This document shows positions 18,942 through 27,836 of a stretch of DNA of 64,000 nt, piece by piece. Numbering within the stretch: position 1 is the stretch's first letter; the number at the start of each line of letters is the position of its first letter. Made by a program: the position numbers and the translations under genes. The notes under the pieces were generated by a model. That model ran no database searches and had not been told where the DNA came from. It was given only the letters and a program-made list of their open reading frames with translations. Source of the stretch: JAJZQZ01 sp963790415 (GTDB lineage: Bacteria > Actinomycetota > Thermoleophilia > RBG-16-64-13). Location: positions 248,001-312,000 of the forward strand of contig CAWBOK010000001.1 in the NCBI GenBank assembly GCA_963790415.1, in the 5' to 3' direction.

Positions 18942-19046
18942 GTGGCACACCGCCTCGCCGAGGGCACCTACGGCGTCGTCATCGAATTCGACCGCGACGA
19001 AGTGCGGGGCGCGACGGAGGCAGCCAAAAAGCCCGCCTCATCTTGA
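18942..19046 (+). CDS. Possible 34-residue peptide (weak)
   Basis: GTG 18942 opens a short frame (begins MAHRLAEGTYGVVIEFDRDE) ending with TGA. Codon use looks coding-like and the frame extends open upstream. There is no good ribosome binding site and no recognised family. It may be chance or a remnant in the 280-base gap after acsA. Confidence 0.2.
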   Translation: MAHRLAEGTYGVVIEFDRDEVRGATEAAKKPASS

Positions 19047-19071
19047 AGGAATGCCTCCATCGCTGTAGACT
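19043..19071 (+). promoter_or_regulatory. Sigma-70-type promoter upstream of the ferredoxin
   Basis: TTGAAG (19043-19048) and TAGACT (19066-19071) are spaced by 17 bases. The predicted start point near 19078 puts the 18-base palindrome at 19087 about ten bases downstream, where a repressor could block elongation. Confidence 0.55.
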
Positions 19072-19086
19072 GTCGCAGGTTTCTTC

Positions 19087-19104
19087 TATACCCCATTGGG
19101 TATA
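19087..19104. promoter_or_regulatory. CsoR/CstR-like operator palindrome (site 1)
   Basis: TATACCC-CATT-GGGTATA, a perfect 7+4+7 inverted repeat, sits between the promoter and the ferredoxin gene. The same half-sites and spacer length recur at 30753. AT-flanked C runs facing G runs are typical of copper or persulfide sensing CsoR/CstR/FrmR repressors. No such repressor gene is in the window. Confidence 0.55.
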
Positions 19105-19148
19105 CCTGCAGTGACTGTAGGCTCTCCGACTACCCGCGAGGTCGAGAC

Positions 19149-19433
19149 ATGAATGAACGGCCGGTCGCCCACATAGACCAGTCCGCATGCGATGGCTGCT
19201 CCAGCTGTACCGTGAGCCACATATGCCCAAAGGATGCGGTCGTCCCCGACCCCGCGGGCGTCGGGCCGGCGTCGACGGACGACCGTGTGCCTAACCCTTT
19301 TCGAAGCCTCCCGGGCGAGCGCCGAACCCACGCCTGGAAGGTCGAGGAGAGCAAGTGCTCCGGCTGCCTGCTGTGCGCTCCCTACTGCCCGCACAAGGCC
19401 GTCGTCCCCAGAGTGCGCGGGAGGGCCGCGTAG
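19149..19433 (+). CDS. Small ferredoxin-like protein, two [4Fe-4S] motifs
   Basis: A 94-residue protein with two cysteine motifs, CDGCSSCTVSHICP at the N-terminus and CSGCLLCAPYCPHKA near the C-terminus, joined by a spacer of about 50 residues longer than in 2[4Fe-4S] ferredoxins. The first motif has four residues before its fourth cysteine. It resembles delta subunits of oxidoreductases, but no partner is adjacent. The promoter and palindrome upstream suggest it is inducible. It ends with TAG. The role as an electron carrier is inference from the cluster motifs. Confidence 0.8.
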   Translation: MNERPVAHIDQSACDGCSSCTVSHICPKDAVVPDPAGVGPASTDDRVPNPFRSLPGERRTHAWKVEESKCSGCLLCAPYCPHKAVVPRVRGRAA

Positions 19434-19469
19434 CGTGGGCTGCCGATTCGGCCACTATCTGGGCGATGC

Positions 19470-19500
19470 TTGACAGAATCGGCATCTCGTCCTGTATACT
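19470..19500 (+). promoter_or_regulatory. Promoter for the Lrp-type regulator and aminotransferase
   Basis: A consensus -35 TTGACA at 19470-19475, with TGTATA (17-base spacer) or TATACT at 19495-19500 (19-base spacer), lies 42 bases before the regulator start. The best sigma-70 match in the window. Confidence 0.65.
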
Positions 19501-19541
19501 GGGACGCATAGAAGGCTGAGGACCGAGCACATGGGCGGGGA

Positions 19542-20060
19542 GTGGCACACCGTCTCGACGACATAGACCGGCGGATCGTATCCTTCCTGCTTTCCGACGG
19601 TCGGATGCCGAGTTCGGAACTGGCCCGCCGGCTCGGCCCGGTGTCGGAACGGACCGTCCGCTACCGTATCGAGCGGCTGATCGCTGAGGACATCATCCAC
19701 GTAGGAGCGATCATCAATCCGAAGGCCCTCGGACTGGTGGTCACAGCCGACCTCTGGATAGAAGTCGTGCCGGGGCATCTGCGCCGCGTGGCGGAGAGTC
19801 TGGCCGCGTTGCCTCAGGTCAGCTACGTGGCCTACTCCACCGGCGAGCGAGACCTGAGCATCCAGGTATACGCTAGAGATACCGGCGATCTGCACCACTT
19901 CGTCAGTGAGGTCGTGGGAAACATCCCCGGGGTAGCCCGCACGAGCACCATGCTCGTGCCGGAAAAGGTCAAAGACGTACACCAGTGGGACATTCCCGAG
20001 TCACTACCAATCGTTTCGGGCACATCTGAGAGCAGTCGAGCACGGGGAGGGAGAGCATGA
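19542..20060 (+). CDS. AsnC/Lrp-family transcriptional regulator
   Basis: The N-terminal helix-turn-helix begins with DDIDRRIVSFLLSDGRMPSS and is followed by the RAM ligand-binding domain (VAYSTGERDLSIQVYARD). Length is 172 residues from GTG 19542; a short unrelated frame begins at ATG 19531. It overlaps the next gene by ATGA, so it very probably controls that aminotransferase, with an amino acid or its product as effector. No specific effector can be named. Confidence 0.85.
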   Translation: MAHRLDDIDRRIVSFLLSDGRMPSSELARRLGPVSERTVRYRIERLIAEDIIHVGAIINPKALGLVVTADLWIEVVPGHLRRVAESLAALPQVSYVAYSTGERDLSIQVYARDTGDLHHFVSEVVGNIPGVARTSTMLVPEKVKDVHQWDIPESLPIVSGTSESSRARGGRA

Positions 20061-21424
20061 GCATCACCGCTACCGACATGACTACACGGGCGCTCGCGAT
20101 CACGGAGCGCGAGAAGCAGCGCTACGCCGATCGCACGAAAGGCAGCCAGAAGGCCACCGAACGCGCCAAGAAGGTGCTGCCTATGGGCGTGGCCAGCAAC
20201 TTCCAGTATTTCGATCCGGCCCCGGTCGTCGTGACCAAAGCCCTCGGCAGCCACATGTGGGACGTCGATGGCAACGAGTACATCGACTACAACATGGCAT
20301 ACGGATCTCTACTCGCCGGCCACTCCCACCCCGTCATGGTGGAGGCCATCCGCAGGCAGGCAGGCGAGGGCACCTTGTACTGCACGCCAAGCGTGCTCAA
20401 CACCGAGGTGGCCGAAGCACTCATCAGCCGGTTCCCCTTCGACATGGTGCGCTACACGAACTCCGGCACCGAGGCCACCATGGATGCGCTGCGTCTGGCC
20501 CGGGGCTTCACAGGTCGTGAGATGATCATCAAGGTGGAGGGCTGCTACCACGGCCATCACGACCTGGTCATGATCTCGGTCAAACCCCCGCTGGACGAGG
20601 CCGGTCCTGCCGAAGCCCCCAACCCGGTTCCTTACTTCGGTGGCATCGCCGGGGGCACGGTCGACGAGGTCGTGGTCGTGCCGTACAACGATCTCCCCGC
20701 CTTGGAGCGTGCGTTCGCGGCGCACCCAGGCCAGATAGCCGCCTTCATCCTCGAGCCGGTGCCCGAGAACATGGGTATCGTCCTGCCCGACGAAGGCTAC
20801 CTGGCGGCGGCGATCGAGATCACCCACCGACACGGCGCCTTGATGGTGTTCGACGAGGTGAAGACCGGCATCACGTCACATCCGAGGGGAGCGTCCGGCG
20901 TCTACGGACTGGAACCGGACATCATCTGCCTGGCCAAGTCCATAGGCGGAGGCGTTCCGCTGGGCGCGTTCGGAGCCCGCGCCGCGATCATGGACATGAT
21001 CACCAACTGGACCGTGGCGCACCAGGGAACGTTCAACGGCAACCCGTTGGTCATGGCCGCCGCGCGCTCCGTGCTGACCGAGATCTGCACTGCAGAGGCC
21101 TGGGCGCTCGCCAAGGCAAAGAACGACCGGTTGCTGGCCGGCTGCCAACAGGTGATCGACGCGGCGGGCCTTCCCGCCCATACGGTGGGACTAGGAGCCA
21201 AGGGCTGCATCACCTACGTCCCGGACCGCGTGCGCAACTACCGCGACTACAAGAAGACCGACTTCGAGCTGGCCTACGCTCATTGGATCTACATGATGAC
21301 CCACGGCATCTTCCTGCCTCCGGGGCTCGATGAGCAGTGGCTGGTCTCGGTGCAGCACTCGGATGTGGACATCGACCGGCACTTGGAAGTCTTTACCGAC
21401 TTCGTTGGCGAGTTGACAGCCTAG
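20057..21424 (+). CDS. Class III aminotransferase, glutamate-1-semialdehyde mutase-like
   Basis: PLP-dependent enzyme of 455 residues in the HemL/GSA-like branch of class III. The cofactor lysine lies in CLAKSIGGGVPLGAFG, the aspartate in LMVFDEVKTG, and YTNSGTEATMDALR binds phosphate. Several features differ from HemL: an extended N-terminus, VKTG instead of VMTG, and coupling to an Lrp regulator rather than to heme genes. An amino acid or amine transaminase or mutase outside heme synthesis is therefore more likely. Substrate unknown. It ends with TAG and is followed by a strong hairpin. Confidence 0.82.
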   Translation: MSITATDMTTRALAITEREKQRYADRTKGSQKATERAKKVLPMGVASNFQYFDPAPVVVTKALGSHMWDVDGNEYIDYNMAYGSLLAGHSHPVMVEAIRRQAGEGTLYCTPSVLNTEVAEALISRFPFDMVRYTNSGTEATMDALRLARGFTGREMIIKVEGCYHGHHDLVMISVKPPLDEAGPAEAPNPVPYFGGIAGGTVDEVVVVPYNDLPALERAFAAHPGQIAAFILEPVPENMGIVLPDEGYLAAAIEITHRHGALMVFDEVKTGITSHPRGASGVYGLEPDIICLAKSIGGGVPLGAFGARAAIMDMITNWTVAHQGTFNGNPLVMAAARSVLTEICTAEAWALAKAKNDRLLAGCQQVIDAAGLPAHTVGLGAKGCITYVPDRVRNYRDYKKTDFELAYAHWIYMMTHGIFLPPGLDEQWLVSVQHSDVDIDRHLEVFTDFVGELTA

Positions 21425-21480
21425 GAGCTGCTGAAGAGCGAGTCCGCGACCGGCGGCTGCCTCGGCCATCGAGACGCAGC

Positions 21481-21512
21481 GGGGAGGGACCGGTTCGGGC
21501 CGGCCCCTCCCC
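21481..21512 (+). terminator. Long GC-rich hairpin after the aminotransferase gene
   Basis: Thirteen-base arms (GGGGAGGG-A-CCGG facing CCGG-C-CCCTCCCC) pair with a single A-C mismatch around a 6-base loop. There is no T tract. It lies 57 bases after the stop and just before the end of a possible small gene on the other strand, so it may terminate from either side. Confidence 0.55.
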
Positions 21513-21517
21513 TACCA

Positions 21518-21670
21518 CTATTGCGCACGATCACCCCGCCCTCGGCGTACGAGCCACACCACCCACAAGACGGCGATGGGGACGACAACGGCCACGCCCA
21601 CTGCCGCCGCCCCGACCAGTACCAACGTCTCATGCCCCAATTGACTCAGCTTTCCCGCCCAGGCCCACAC
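21518..21670 (-). CDS. Possible 50-residue single-pass membrane peptide
   Basis: GTG 21670 opens a frame whose middle is one strongly hydrophobic helix (LVLVGAAAVGVAVVVPIAVL, then WVVWLV), closed by a basic tail RRGRGDRAQ, the positive-inside pattern of an N-out small membrane protein. No ribosome binding site is obvious, and the start could lie further upstream because the frame remains open. It ends with TAG. No family is recognised. Confidence 0.4.
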   Translation of the reverse strand: MWAWAGKLSQLGHETLVLVGAAAVGVAVVVPIAVLWVVWLVRRGRGDRAQ

Positions 21671-21804
21671 CGACGCCGGGGTCGGCAGCCTGGTCGCCGG
21701 CCGTAGGATCGCGCGTCGGGCGGGCTGTCGTGGACCGCGGAGACATTGCGGTACTCTACGTCAGGCCGGGCGGGCCTACAACCTCGCGGAAGGAGCTCAG
21801 ACCG

Positions 21805-22824
21805 ATGCGGTACGACAGCGCACGAACCGAAGCGCCAGGCACGGTAGTGGTCGTAGGGGCTGGCCTCATGGGAGTGGGGATCGCGGTGGTGTTCTCGCTT
21901 GCCGGACACCGCGTGACCTTGATCGAGAGTGACACAGACCGTCTTAGCCTAGCCCTCCCCCGCGTCCGTCAGGCGCTGGATGCAGAAGCAGCGCATGATC
22001 TCATCGACTCGCCGGAGGCCGAGGCCGCCGCCGCGCGCGTGCGCTGCGGGGCCGATCTGCGCGCGGCATGCGTGCCGGTCGCGGCCGGTGGCTCCGAAGC
22101 GGTGGATGACGGCTCCCCGGTGCCGACTCTCGTCATCGAGGCCATACCCGAAGACCTTTCGTTGAAGAACCGTCTCTTCGCCGACCTCGACACGTGGTTG
22201 CCCCCAGACACCCTCCTCTGCACCAATACGTCCGGCCTCTCCATCAGCGCCATCGCCAAGGGTTTGCGGCATCCCGCGCGGGTCTGCGGCATGCACTTCT
22301 GGAATCCGGCTCATCTGATCCCGCTGGTCGAGTTGGTACGAGGCGCCGCTACGAGCGACGCGACCCTGCGGCGGGCGCACGCGCTGCTCGCCGCCGCCGG
22401 AAAGACGCCGGTGGTCGTCCGCAAGGACGTCCCCGGCTTCGTGGGCAACCGGCTCCAGCACGCCCTGCAACGAGAAGCCATGTCGTTGGTGGCCCACGGT
22501 ATCGCCGACGCGGAGGACATCGACCTCGTGGTCACTCAGGGCTTTGGTCGCCGCCTGGGTGTGGTCGGTCCGTTGGCCATATGCGACCTCGCCGGGCTCG
22601 ATCTGGTGCTCGACGTCGACCGCTATCTTCTGCGCGATCTGGAAGATTCACCCGAACCTTCGCCGGTACTGGAAGACCTCGTGGCGGCGGGGCACATCGG
22701 CGTGGCTGCGGGCAAAGGCTTTCTTGAGTGGACCCCAGAAGCCACAGAGGCGACCATCGCCCGCCGGGACGCCGCGCTGATATCCGCACTCCGCTCCGAT
22801 CGCGCACGCGAACCCGACAAGTAG
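21805..22824 (+). CDS. 3-hydroxyacyl-CoA dehydrogenase
   Basis: NAD-dependent beta-oxidation type enzyme, probably forming or using acetoacetyl-CoA from 3-hydroxybutyryl-CoA. The Rossmann motif VVGAGLMGVGIAVVFSLAG lies at residues 14-32 and the catalytic histidine in CGMHFWNPAHLIPLVE. The C-terminal helical domain contains DVPGFVGNRLQHALQREA. Length is 339 residues, about 50 more than bacterial PaaH/Hbd, from an internal loop and tail. ATG 21805 follows AAGGAG. It could accept the crotonyl-CoA product of AbfD after hydration, which is inference. It ends with TAG. Confidence 0.88.
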   Translation: MRYDSARTEAPGTVVVVGAGLMGVGIAVVFSLAGHRVTLIESDTDRLSLALPRVRQALDAEAAHDLIDSPEAEAAAARVRCGADLRAACVPVAAGGSEAVDDGSPVPTLVIEAIPEDLSLKNRLFADLDTWLPPDTLLCTNTSGLSISAIAKGLRHPARVCGMHFWNPAHLIPLVELVRGAATSDATLRRAHALLAAAGKTPVVVRKDVPGFVGNRLQHALQREAMSLVAHGIADAEDIDLVVTQGFGRRLGVVGPLAICDLAGLDLVLDVDRYLLRDLEDSPEPSPVLEDLVAAGHIGVAAGKGFLEWTPEATEATIARRDAALISALRSDRAREPDK

Positions 22825-22880
22825 GACCCCGCGGGCGCCCCCTGACGGCGAGGACGGGGGGGCTGCCCGACGCTCAAGCC

Positions 22881-22910
22881 CCCCGGCGGACCCAACCCGG
22901 GCCGCCGGGG
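22881..22910. terminator. Hairpin between convergent 3-hydroxyacyl-CoA dehydrogenase and livF
   Basis: CCCCGGCGG and CCGCCGGGG form a perfect 9-bp stem with a 12-base loop midway between two converging genes. No T tract on either strand. Confidence 0.5.
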
Positions 22911-22941
22911 CGGGCGCGCCGCCCGCGGAACTCGGCCGACC

Positions 22942-23649
22942 TTAGCTCGCGCCTATGTATGCCGCCGTGGTGTGCTCGTCGGCCAGCACGGCTTGCCCCG
23001 TCCCCTCCAGCACGACCTGACCGGTCTCCAGAACGTAGGCATAATCAGATATCTGGAGGCTGTGTCGGATGTTCTGCTCGACCAGGAGGATGGTCAGTCC
23101 CCTCCGCTTCAACTCCTTGACCACCCCGAAGATGCTCTGCACGACGATGGGCGCGAGACCGAGAGAGGGCTCGTCCATCATCAACAGTTTCGGCTTCGAC
23201 ATCATGGCCCGCCCGATGGCGAGCATCTGCTGCTCGCCGCCGGAGAGGGTGCGGGCAAGCTGTGCGTGACGCTCTTTCAACACGGGGAACAGATCATAGA
23301 CCTCTTCGAGCGTGGCGCTTCGTTCCGCCTTGGCCCTCTTGTGGCTGCCCCCCACCAGAAGGTTCTCGTACACCGTGAGATCGGGGAACAACTTGCGTCC
23401 CTCGGGTACCTGGACCACGCCAAGACGCACGACATCGTGGGGAGCCATGGTGCTGAGGATCTCGCCATCGAAGACGACCCGCCCCTCTTTGGGCCGGATC
23501 ATGCTCGAGATGGCGTTTATGAGAGTGGACTTGCCCGCTCCGTTGGCCCCCACGATGCTGACGATCAGCCCATCGTCTACCGACAGCGACACGCCGTGAA
23601 GCGCCTTGAAGGCGGCGTACTGGACACTCAGATTCTCGACCTCAAGCAA
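22942..23649 (-). CDS. livF: Branched-chain amino acid ABC transporter ATPase LivF
   Basis: Second ATPase of the liv importer, on the cytosolic face. Walker A is GANGAGKSTLINAIS, the signature TLSGGEQQMLAIGRAMM, and Walker B LLMMDEPSLGLAPIVV, with LivF-type QNIRHSLQISDYAYVLETG at the end. I prefer TTG 23649, which has AGGAGG six bases upstream and yields 235 residues; ATG 23667 is in frame upstream but would overlap livG by 26 bases. Last gene of the operon; one of only two genes ending with TAA. Confidence 0.92.
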   Translation of the reverse strand: MLEVENLSVQYAAFKALHGVSLSVDDGLIVSIVGANGAGKSTLINAISSMIRPKEGRVVFDGEILSTMAPHDVVRLGVVQVPEGRKLFPDLTVYENLLVGGSHKRAKAERSATLEEVYDLFPVLKERHAQLARTLSGGEQQMLAIGRAMMSKPKLLMMDEPSLGLAPIVVQSIFGVVKELKRRGLTILLVEQNIRHSLQISDYAYVLETGQVVLEGTGQAVLADEHTTAAYIGAS

Positions 23650-24370
23650 CGTAGCCCTCCTCTCCAAGGTACGCGTCGAGGACCGCCCGGTGAGAGGCGA
23701 TCTCCTTCGGCGTCCCCTCGGCGATCTTCAGACCGAAGTTGAGCACTACGATGCGCGCAGACAGACTCATGATCACCTTCATAACGTGCTCGACGACCAG
23801 GAGACTCATGCCTTCGCCGTTCAACTTGCGGACGAGATCCAGGATCTCGTCGATCTCGACGGGGGTGAGCCCGGCAGCAACCTCGTCCAGCAGAAGAAGC
23901 TCCGGCTCCGTGGCAAGTGCCTTCCCGATCTCCAGCCGCTTGAGTTCGAGGAGAGTGAGGTCCCGCCCTAGGGCCGCCGCTTTGCGCTGCATGCCTATCC
24001 GGTCGAGCACCGCGTATGCCTTCTCCTCGGCCGCCTGCCGGGAACGATGGCGCGCGAAGGCACCGATCATCACGTTCTCGAGCGCCGTCATGTCTGGAAA
24101 TGGCTGGACCACCTGGAAGGTGCGGGTCAGGCCCCGCAAGCACACCTGGTGAGCTTTTAGTCCACTGACGATATCGCCCTTGAACCGCACGGTCCCCGAC
24201 GACGGCTTGTCGGCCCCCGAGATGAGGTTGAACGTGGTGGTCTTTCCGGCGCCATTAGGGCCGATGAGACCGACGACCTCACCCTGATCCAAGTGGAACG
24301 TGAGGTCGTTCACGGCGGTGAGCCCGCCGAATACACGGGTGACATTCTCAAGCTCCAACAGGTGGCTCAT
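23642..24370 (-). CDS. livG: Branched-chain amino acid ABC transporter ATPase LivG
   Basis: First ATPase of the liv importer, 242 residues. Walker A GPNGAGKTTTFNLISG, signature DLTLLELKRLEIGKAL (the divergent LivG form) and Walker B LLLLDEVAAGLTPVE are clear. ATG 24370 overlaps the livM stop (ATGA). With livF, livM, livH and livK it makes a complete high-affinity importer for leucine, isoleucine, valine or related amides. Confidence 0.93.
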   Translation of the reverse strand: MSHLLELENVTRVFGGLTAVNDLTFHLDQGEVVGLIGPNGAGKTTTFNLISGADKPSSGTVRFKGDIVSGLKAHQVCLRGLTRTFQVVQPFPDMTALENVMIGAFARHRSRQAAEEKAYAVLDRIGMQRKAAALGRDLTLLELKRLEIGKALATEPELLLLDEVAAGLTPVEIDEILDLVRKLNGEGMSLLVVEHVMKVIMSLSARIVVLNFGLKIAEGTPKEIASHRAVLDAYLGEEGYVA

Positions 24371-25416
24371 AGCGCAGCACCGTCCTGTTCCGACAATTCC
24401 GTCTGAGGCTCTCCCGGGGTGACCCCTGCGGGCGGGCCCTCAGGCGCCCGTCCGCCCAGGCGCCGGCGGATGCTCTTGGCGACGCCCACGATGCCCGTCG
24501 GCATGAAGAGCATCGTTAGAACCAGGATCACGCCGTAGGTCAACAGATAGGCCCCCTGGAGTTGCTGACCAAGCGAAGATCCCCGTACGATCTCCGCGAT
24601 GGGCACCAAGATGGCCGCTCCCACCAACGGGCCCCAGACGGTGCCAAGGCCACCGACGATGGCATAGAGTAGGATCTGCACGGAGACCGCCTCGCCGAAC
24701 ACGCTCCGGGGGTTCACATAGTTGTAGAGGACGATATAGAACACGCCCCCCACAGCTGTGAGCGCAGCGCTCAACATGATGGCCCACATCTTAGTGGACA
24801 TGGTCCCTACGCCGAGCGCCTCCGCGGCATCCTCGTTCTCGCGCACCGATATGAGCCGATATCCGAATCGCCGGCTCGCCAACCATATGGTGAACACCAT
24901 GATCAGCAGGGTGAGGACGAGGATGACATAGAAATATCCCGTTTCGGAGGTGAACTGCAGCATCGCGAAGTTGTTGCTCTGGGCGATGGGCAGCGAGAGA
25001 CCGTTGTTGGCCCCCAGAGCCGTCCAGTTGCTGGTCACATACACGGCTCCTTCGGTGAGGGCGATGGTCACGAGGGCGAAGTACGCTCCCTTCAGCCCAT
25101 AGCGAAAGGTGAGGTAGCCCACGAACGCCCCGGCCAGTCCCGCCACGACGAAGAAGATGCCCATGCTCAGCCAGGGGGATACGTTCCACGTGAGGACCAG
25201 ATAGGCGGCGCCGTAGGCGCCGATACCCATGAACAGGCCGTTGCCCAGGGAGTGCTGTCCGCCGTAGCCGCCCAGAATGTTCCACGCTGTGGCAAGAAAC
25301 GCCCACAAGAGCACCAGGATGGCCATGTGCAGGTAGTACTTCGACAACATCAGCGGAAGGAAGGCGGCGACGCCGAAGACGACCAGCGCCACGATGTATG
25401 GGCGAGTCGTCCTCAT
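24367..25416 (-). CDS. livM: Branched-chain amino acid ABC transporter permease LivM
   Basis: Integral membrane subunit of 349 residues with about ten hydrophobic segments. The conserved permease loop reads RENEDAAEALGVGT, followed by AFALSA-type helices. GGLGTVWGPLVGA is the family glycine motif near the end. ATG 25416 overlaps the livH stop by four bases. The C-terminal 30 residues are hydrophilic and family-variable. Confidence 0.93.
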   Translation of the reverse strand: MRTTRPYIVALVVFGVAAFLPLMLSKYYLHMAILVLLWAFLATAWNILGGYGGQHSLGNGLFMGIGAYGAAYLVLTWNVSPWLSMGIFFVVAGLAGAFVGYLTFRYGLKGAYFALVTIALTEGAVYVTSNWTALGANNGLSLPIAQSNNFAMLQFTSETGYFYVILVLTLLIMVFTIWLASRRFGYRLISVRENEDAAEALGVGTMSTKMWAIMLSAALTAVGGVFYIVLYNYVNPRSVFGEAVSVQILLYAIVGGLGTVWGPLVGAAILVPIAEIVRGSSLGQQLQGAYLLTYGVILVLTMLFMPTGIVGVAKSIRRRLGGRAPEGPPAGVTPGEPQTELSEQDGAAL

Positions 25417-26291
25417 GCCCGCCTCCGACTGAGGATGCCCTGCGGCTTGAGCAGCAATACCAAGATGAAGACGCCGAACGTCAGGACTCGAGACAGGGAA
25501 CCGGGCAGGATGGCCGCACCCAGGTTCTCCGTGAGGCCGATGATCATGCCGCCGACGAAGGCCCCCAAGAAGTTGCCCATGCCGCCTAGCACCACCACCA
25601 CGAACATGATGAGCCCAAGGAATAGGCCGACCGTGGGCGATGTGTAGTAAGTGGGCAGAAGAAGCGCCGAAGCCACCCCCAACGTGGCCGAGCCGATGCC
25701 GAAGGCGAAGAGGTAGGTGAAGCGGACGTCGATGCCCATCAGCGTGGCGGCCGTGGGGCTCTGTGACGCCGCCCTCACACTCCGGCCCATGTCGGTGCGC
25801 TGGAGATAGAAGTAGAGCGCGAGAGTCGCGATTATCGAACCGAAGAAGGCGATCACTTCAGGCAGGCTCAGAACCACCGGCCCCAGGTGGATGAAGACTG
25901 TCTGGCCCGGAGTCTGGATGCGGAGCACGTCGGCTTTGAAGAACATGAGAGCGAGGTTCTGCAGCATGAGCGAAAGACCCAGGGTGAGCATGATCTGGTT
26001 CATCGGCGCGTCCTTCAGGATCGGGCGGATCGTGATTCGGAAGATCGCGGCCCCGATGAGAAACAGAGCAGGCGCGGTGATCAGCATGCTGACGTAGGGG
26101 TTGATGTGCGCCCGTGTCACTAGAAAGTAGGTCAGATAGAGCCCGATCATCAAGAATTCGCCCTGCGCAAAGTTGATGATCTTCATCACGCCCCAGATCA
26201 GCGTGAGACCGACCGATATGAGGGCAAAGACCGCTCCGACCATGATCCCGCTCGCAAGAGCCTGCAGAATGACGTCGAGATTGAAAGTCAT
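25413..26291 (-). CDS. livH: Branched-chain amino acid ABC transporter permease LivH
   Basis: Integral membrane subunit of 292 residues, eight or so helices. GVMKIINFAQGEFLMIG near the N-terminus and VVVLGGMGNFLGAFVGG in the second half are hallmark LivH sequences, and RAASQSPTAATLMGID is the cytosolic coupling loop. Separated from livK by 112 bases that contain a 15-bp hairpin, which may set the ratio of binding protein to permease. Confidence 0.93.
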   Translation of the reverse strand: MTFNLDVILQALASGIMVGAVFALISVGLTLIWGVMKIINFAQGEFLMIGLYLTYFLVTRAHINPYVSMLITAPALFLIGAAIFRITIRPILKDAPMNQIMLTLGLSLMLQNLALMFFKADVLRIQTPGQTVFIHLGPVVLSLPEVIAFFGSIIATLALYFYLQRTDMGRSVRAASQSPTAATLMGIDVRFTYLFAFGIGSATLGVASALLLPTYYTSPTVGLFLGLIMFVVVVLGGMGNFLGAFVGGMIIGLTENLGAAILPGSLSRVLTFGVFILVLLLKPQGILSRRRA

Positions 26292-26328
26292 AGGGCCTCC
26301 AGGGGTCTGCGGCGGCCGGTCCCAGATA

Positions 26329-26362
26329 GTTCGGTCGGCCCCCGACTGGGGGCCGACCGAAC
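26329..26362 (-). promoter_or_regulatory. Perfect 15-bp hairpin between livK and livH
   Basis: The arms at 26329-26343 and 26348-26362 are exact reverse complements around a 4-base loop. No T tract follows. In transport operons a structure at this place commonly protects the binding-protein mRNA from 3' decay or causes partial termination, giving more LivK than permease. That role is inferred from position. Confidence 0.6.
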
Positions 26363-26403
26363 ATCACAGAGACCCCACCCGCACACGGTGAGGGTGGTCA
26401 TGA

Positions 26404-27693
26404 CTACTGCGGAAGGTTCACCTTTGCAGCCGCGGCCGCCGCCGGCCCCACGGGGATCAGTTCCCCGTTCTGGACCTGCATGACGTAGAGCGGCGCGCTC
26501 GGGTTCTGGCCGTCCGCGCCGAACACCAGCTTGTCGGTCGGCAGGATCATGGTCGGGCCCGCGGGAATGTCCGTGGCCGCCAGAGCGTCGCGCAGCTTGG
26601 CCCGGTCGACCACGCCCGCGCGCTCGAGGGCATCGGCCAGCACGTAGCCCGCCTGATACGAGTACGCGCCGTTGCCGGTGATGTCCGAGCCGTACTTCGC
26701 TTTGAAATCGTTGTTGATCTTGTCGGCCCCAGCGGCGTACTTGCTGTACTCCATCTCCGTGAGCGTGTTCTCAGCCGTCGCGCCGAGACGCTTGATGAAG
26801 TCGGGCTCCACCGTCCCACCGGCCGCGTCGAAGAAGAGCTGCTTCATGCCCAGCTTCTCTTTCGCCTGCATGATGAGGATCGAGTCGTTCAGGTACATGA
26901 CGGTCAGCACCACGTCCGGGTTGGAAGCCTTGACCTTCGACACCTGGGTGGTGAGGTCGGCCGAGCCGGCCGGATAGGACACTTCGATGGTCATCTCCAT
27001 GCCCGCTTCCTCCAGATACTTCTTCTGGCCCGTAGCGGTGGAGGTGCCGAAGTCGGTGTCCTCGTGCAACAGCGCCACCTTCTTGACGTCAAGACCGACG
27101 AGAGTCTTGAGCTCTGTGAGGAAGGCGACTTGGTCCTTGGCGTACCAGTCGGCCTTCGGGCAGATGCGGAAGGTGTATTTCTGACCCTTCTCGGTGATCG
27201 CGTCGGCCACCGCCATGCTGATGACGATGGGTACCTGCTGCTTCTCCGCTTCCTGGGTCGCCGGGATGGCCACCCCGGACTGGTAGGTGCCGACGATGGC
27301 GGCCACGTTCTCCTTGGTCGCCAGGCGCTGCACCTCGGCGATGCCTACATCCGGCTTGCCTTGCGAATCGGCCCTCACGAGCTCGATCTGGGCGCCGTTC
27401 ATAGACTTGATGCCGCCGGCCGCGTTGATCTCGTCGACGGCCATCTGAAGACCGTTGACGCACTCCTCACCCAACTTGGCCAGGTCGCCGGTCGTCGGGT
27501 AGAGGGCGCCGATCTTGATCGTCTCGCCCGGGGCGCCACCGGCGGTCGTGGTTGTGCCGCCGGCCGCCGTGGTCGTCGTGTCGCCGCTTGGGGCGACTGT
27601 GGTGGTGGTAGTGTCGCCGCAGGCGACGGCAAAAAGGGCAACCGCCAGCACCAGCACGACCGAACATACAACTACGAGGGTCCTCCTGCTCAT
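26404..27693 (-). CDS. livK: Branched-chain amino acid ABC transporter substrate-binding lipoprotein
   Basis: Extracytoplasmic binding protein of the LivJ/LivK type, 429 residues. The signal sequence ends in ALFAVAC, with a lipid-attachment cysteine near residue 25, then a Thr-rich linker of about 35 residues typical of actinobacterial surface lipoproteins. The periplasmic-binding fold starts at IKIGALYPTTGDLAKLGEE and includes VAAIVGTYQSGVAIP and AYSYQAGYVLADALERAG. ATG 27693 is chosen because GGAGG lies seven bases upstream; ATG 27699 is too close to it. First gene of the liv operon. It ends with TAG. Confidence 0.92.
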   Translation of the reverse strand: MSRRTLVVVCSVVLVLAVALFAVACGDTTTTTVAPSGDTTTTAAGGTTTTAGGAPGETIKIGALYPTTGDLAKLGEECVNGLQMAVDEINAAGGIKSMNGAQIELVRADSQGKPDVGIAEVQRLATKENVAAIVGTYQSGVAIPATQEAEKQQVPIVISMAVADAITEKGQKYTFRICPKADWYAKDQVAFLTELKTLVGLDVKKVALLHEDTDFGTSTATGQKKYLEEAGMEMTIEVSYPAGSADLTTQVSKVKASNPDVVLTVMYLNDSILIMQAKEKLGMKQLFFDAAGGTVEPDFIKRLGATAENTLTEMEYSKYAAGADKINNDFKAKYGSDITGNGAYSYQAGYVLADALERAGVVDRAKLRDALAATDIPAGPTMILPTDKLVFGADGQNPSAPLYVMQVQNGELIPVGPAAAAAAKVNLPQ

Positions 27694-27836
27694 GTGCATA
27701 CCTCCATCGTCTCTTGACAGCTCTCGCGGAGGCTCAGGCTCACACCAGCGGCCGATCCCCCTCCCCATCTCTCCGGCGCCCTCCTGGCACCCTACGCCAG
27801 TCTAGCTGGATACCGCGCGTTTCGCTAGAGACTTGC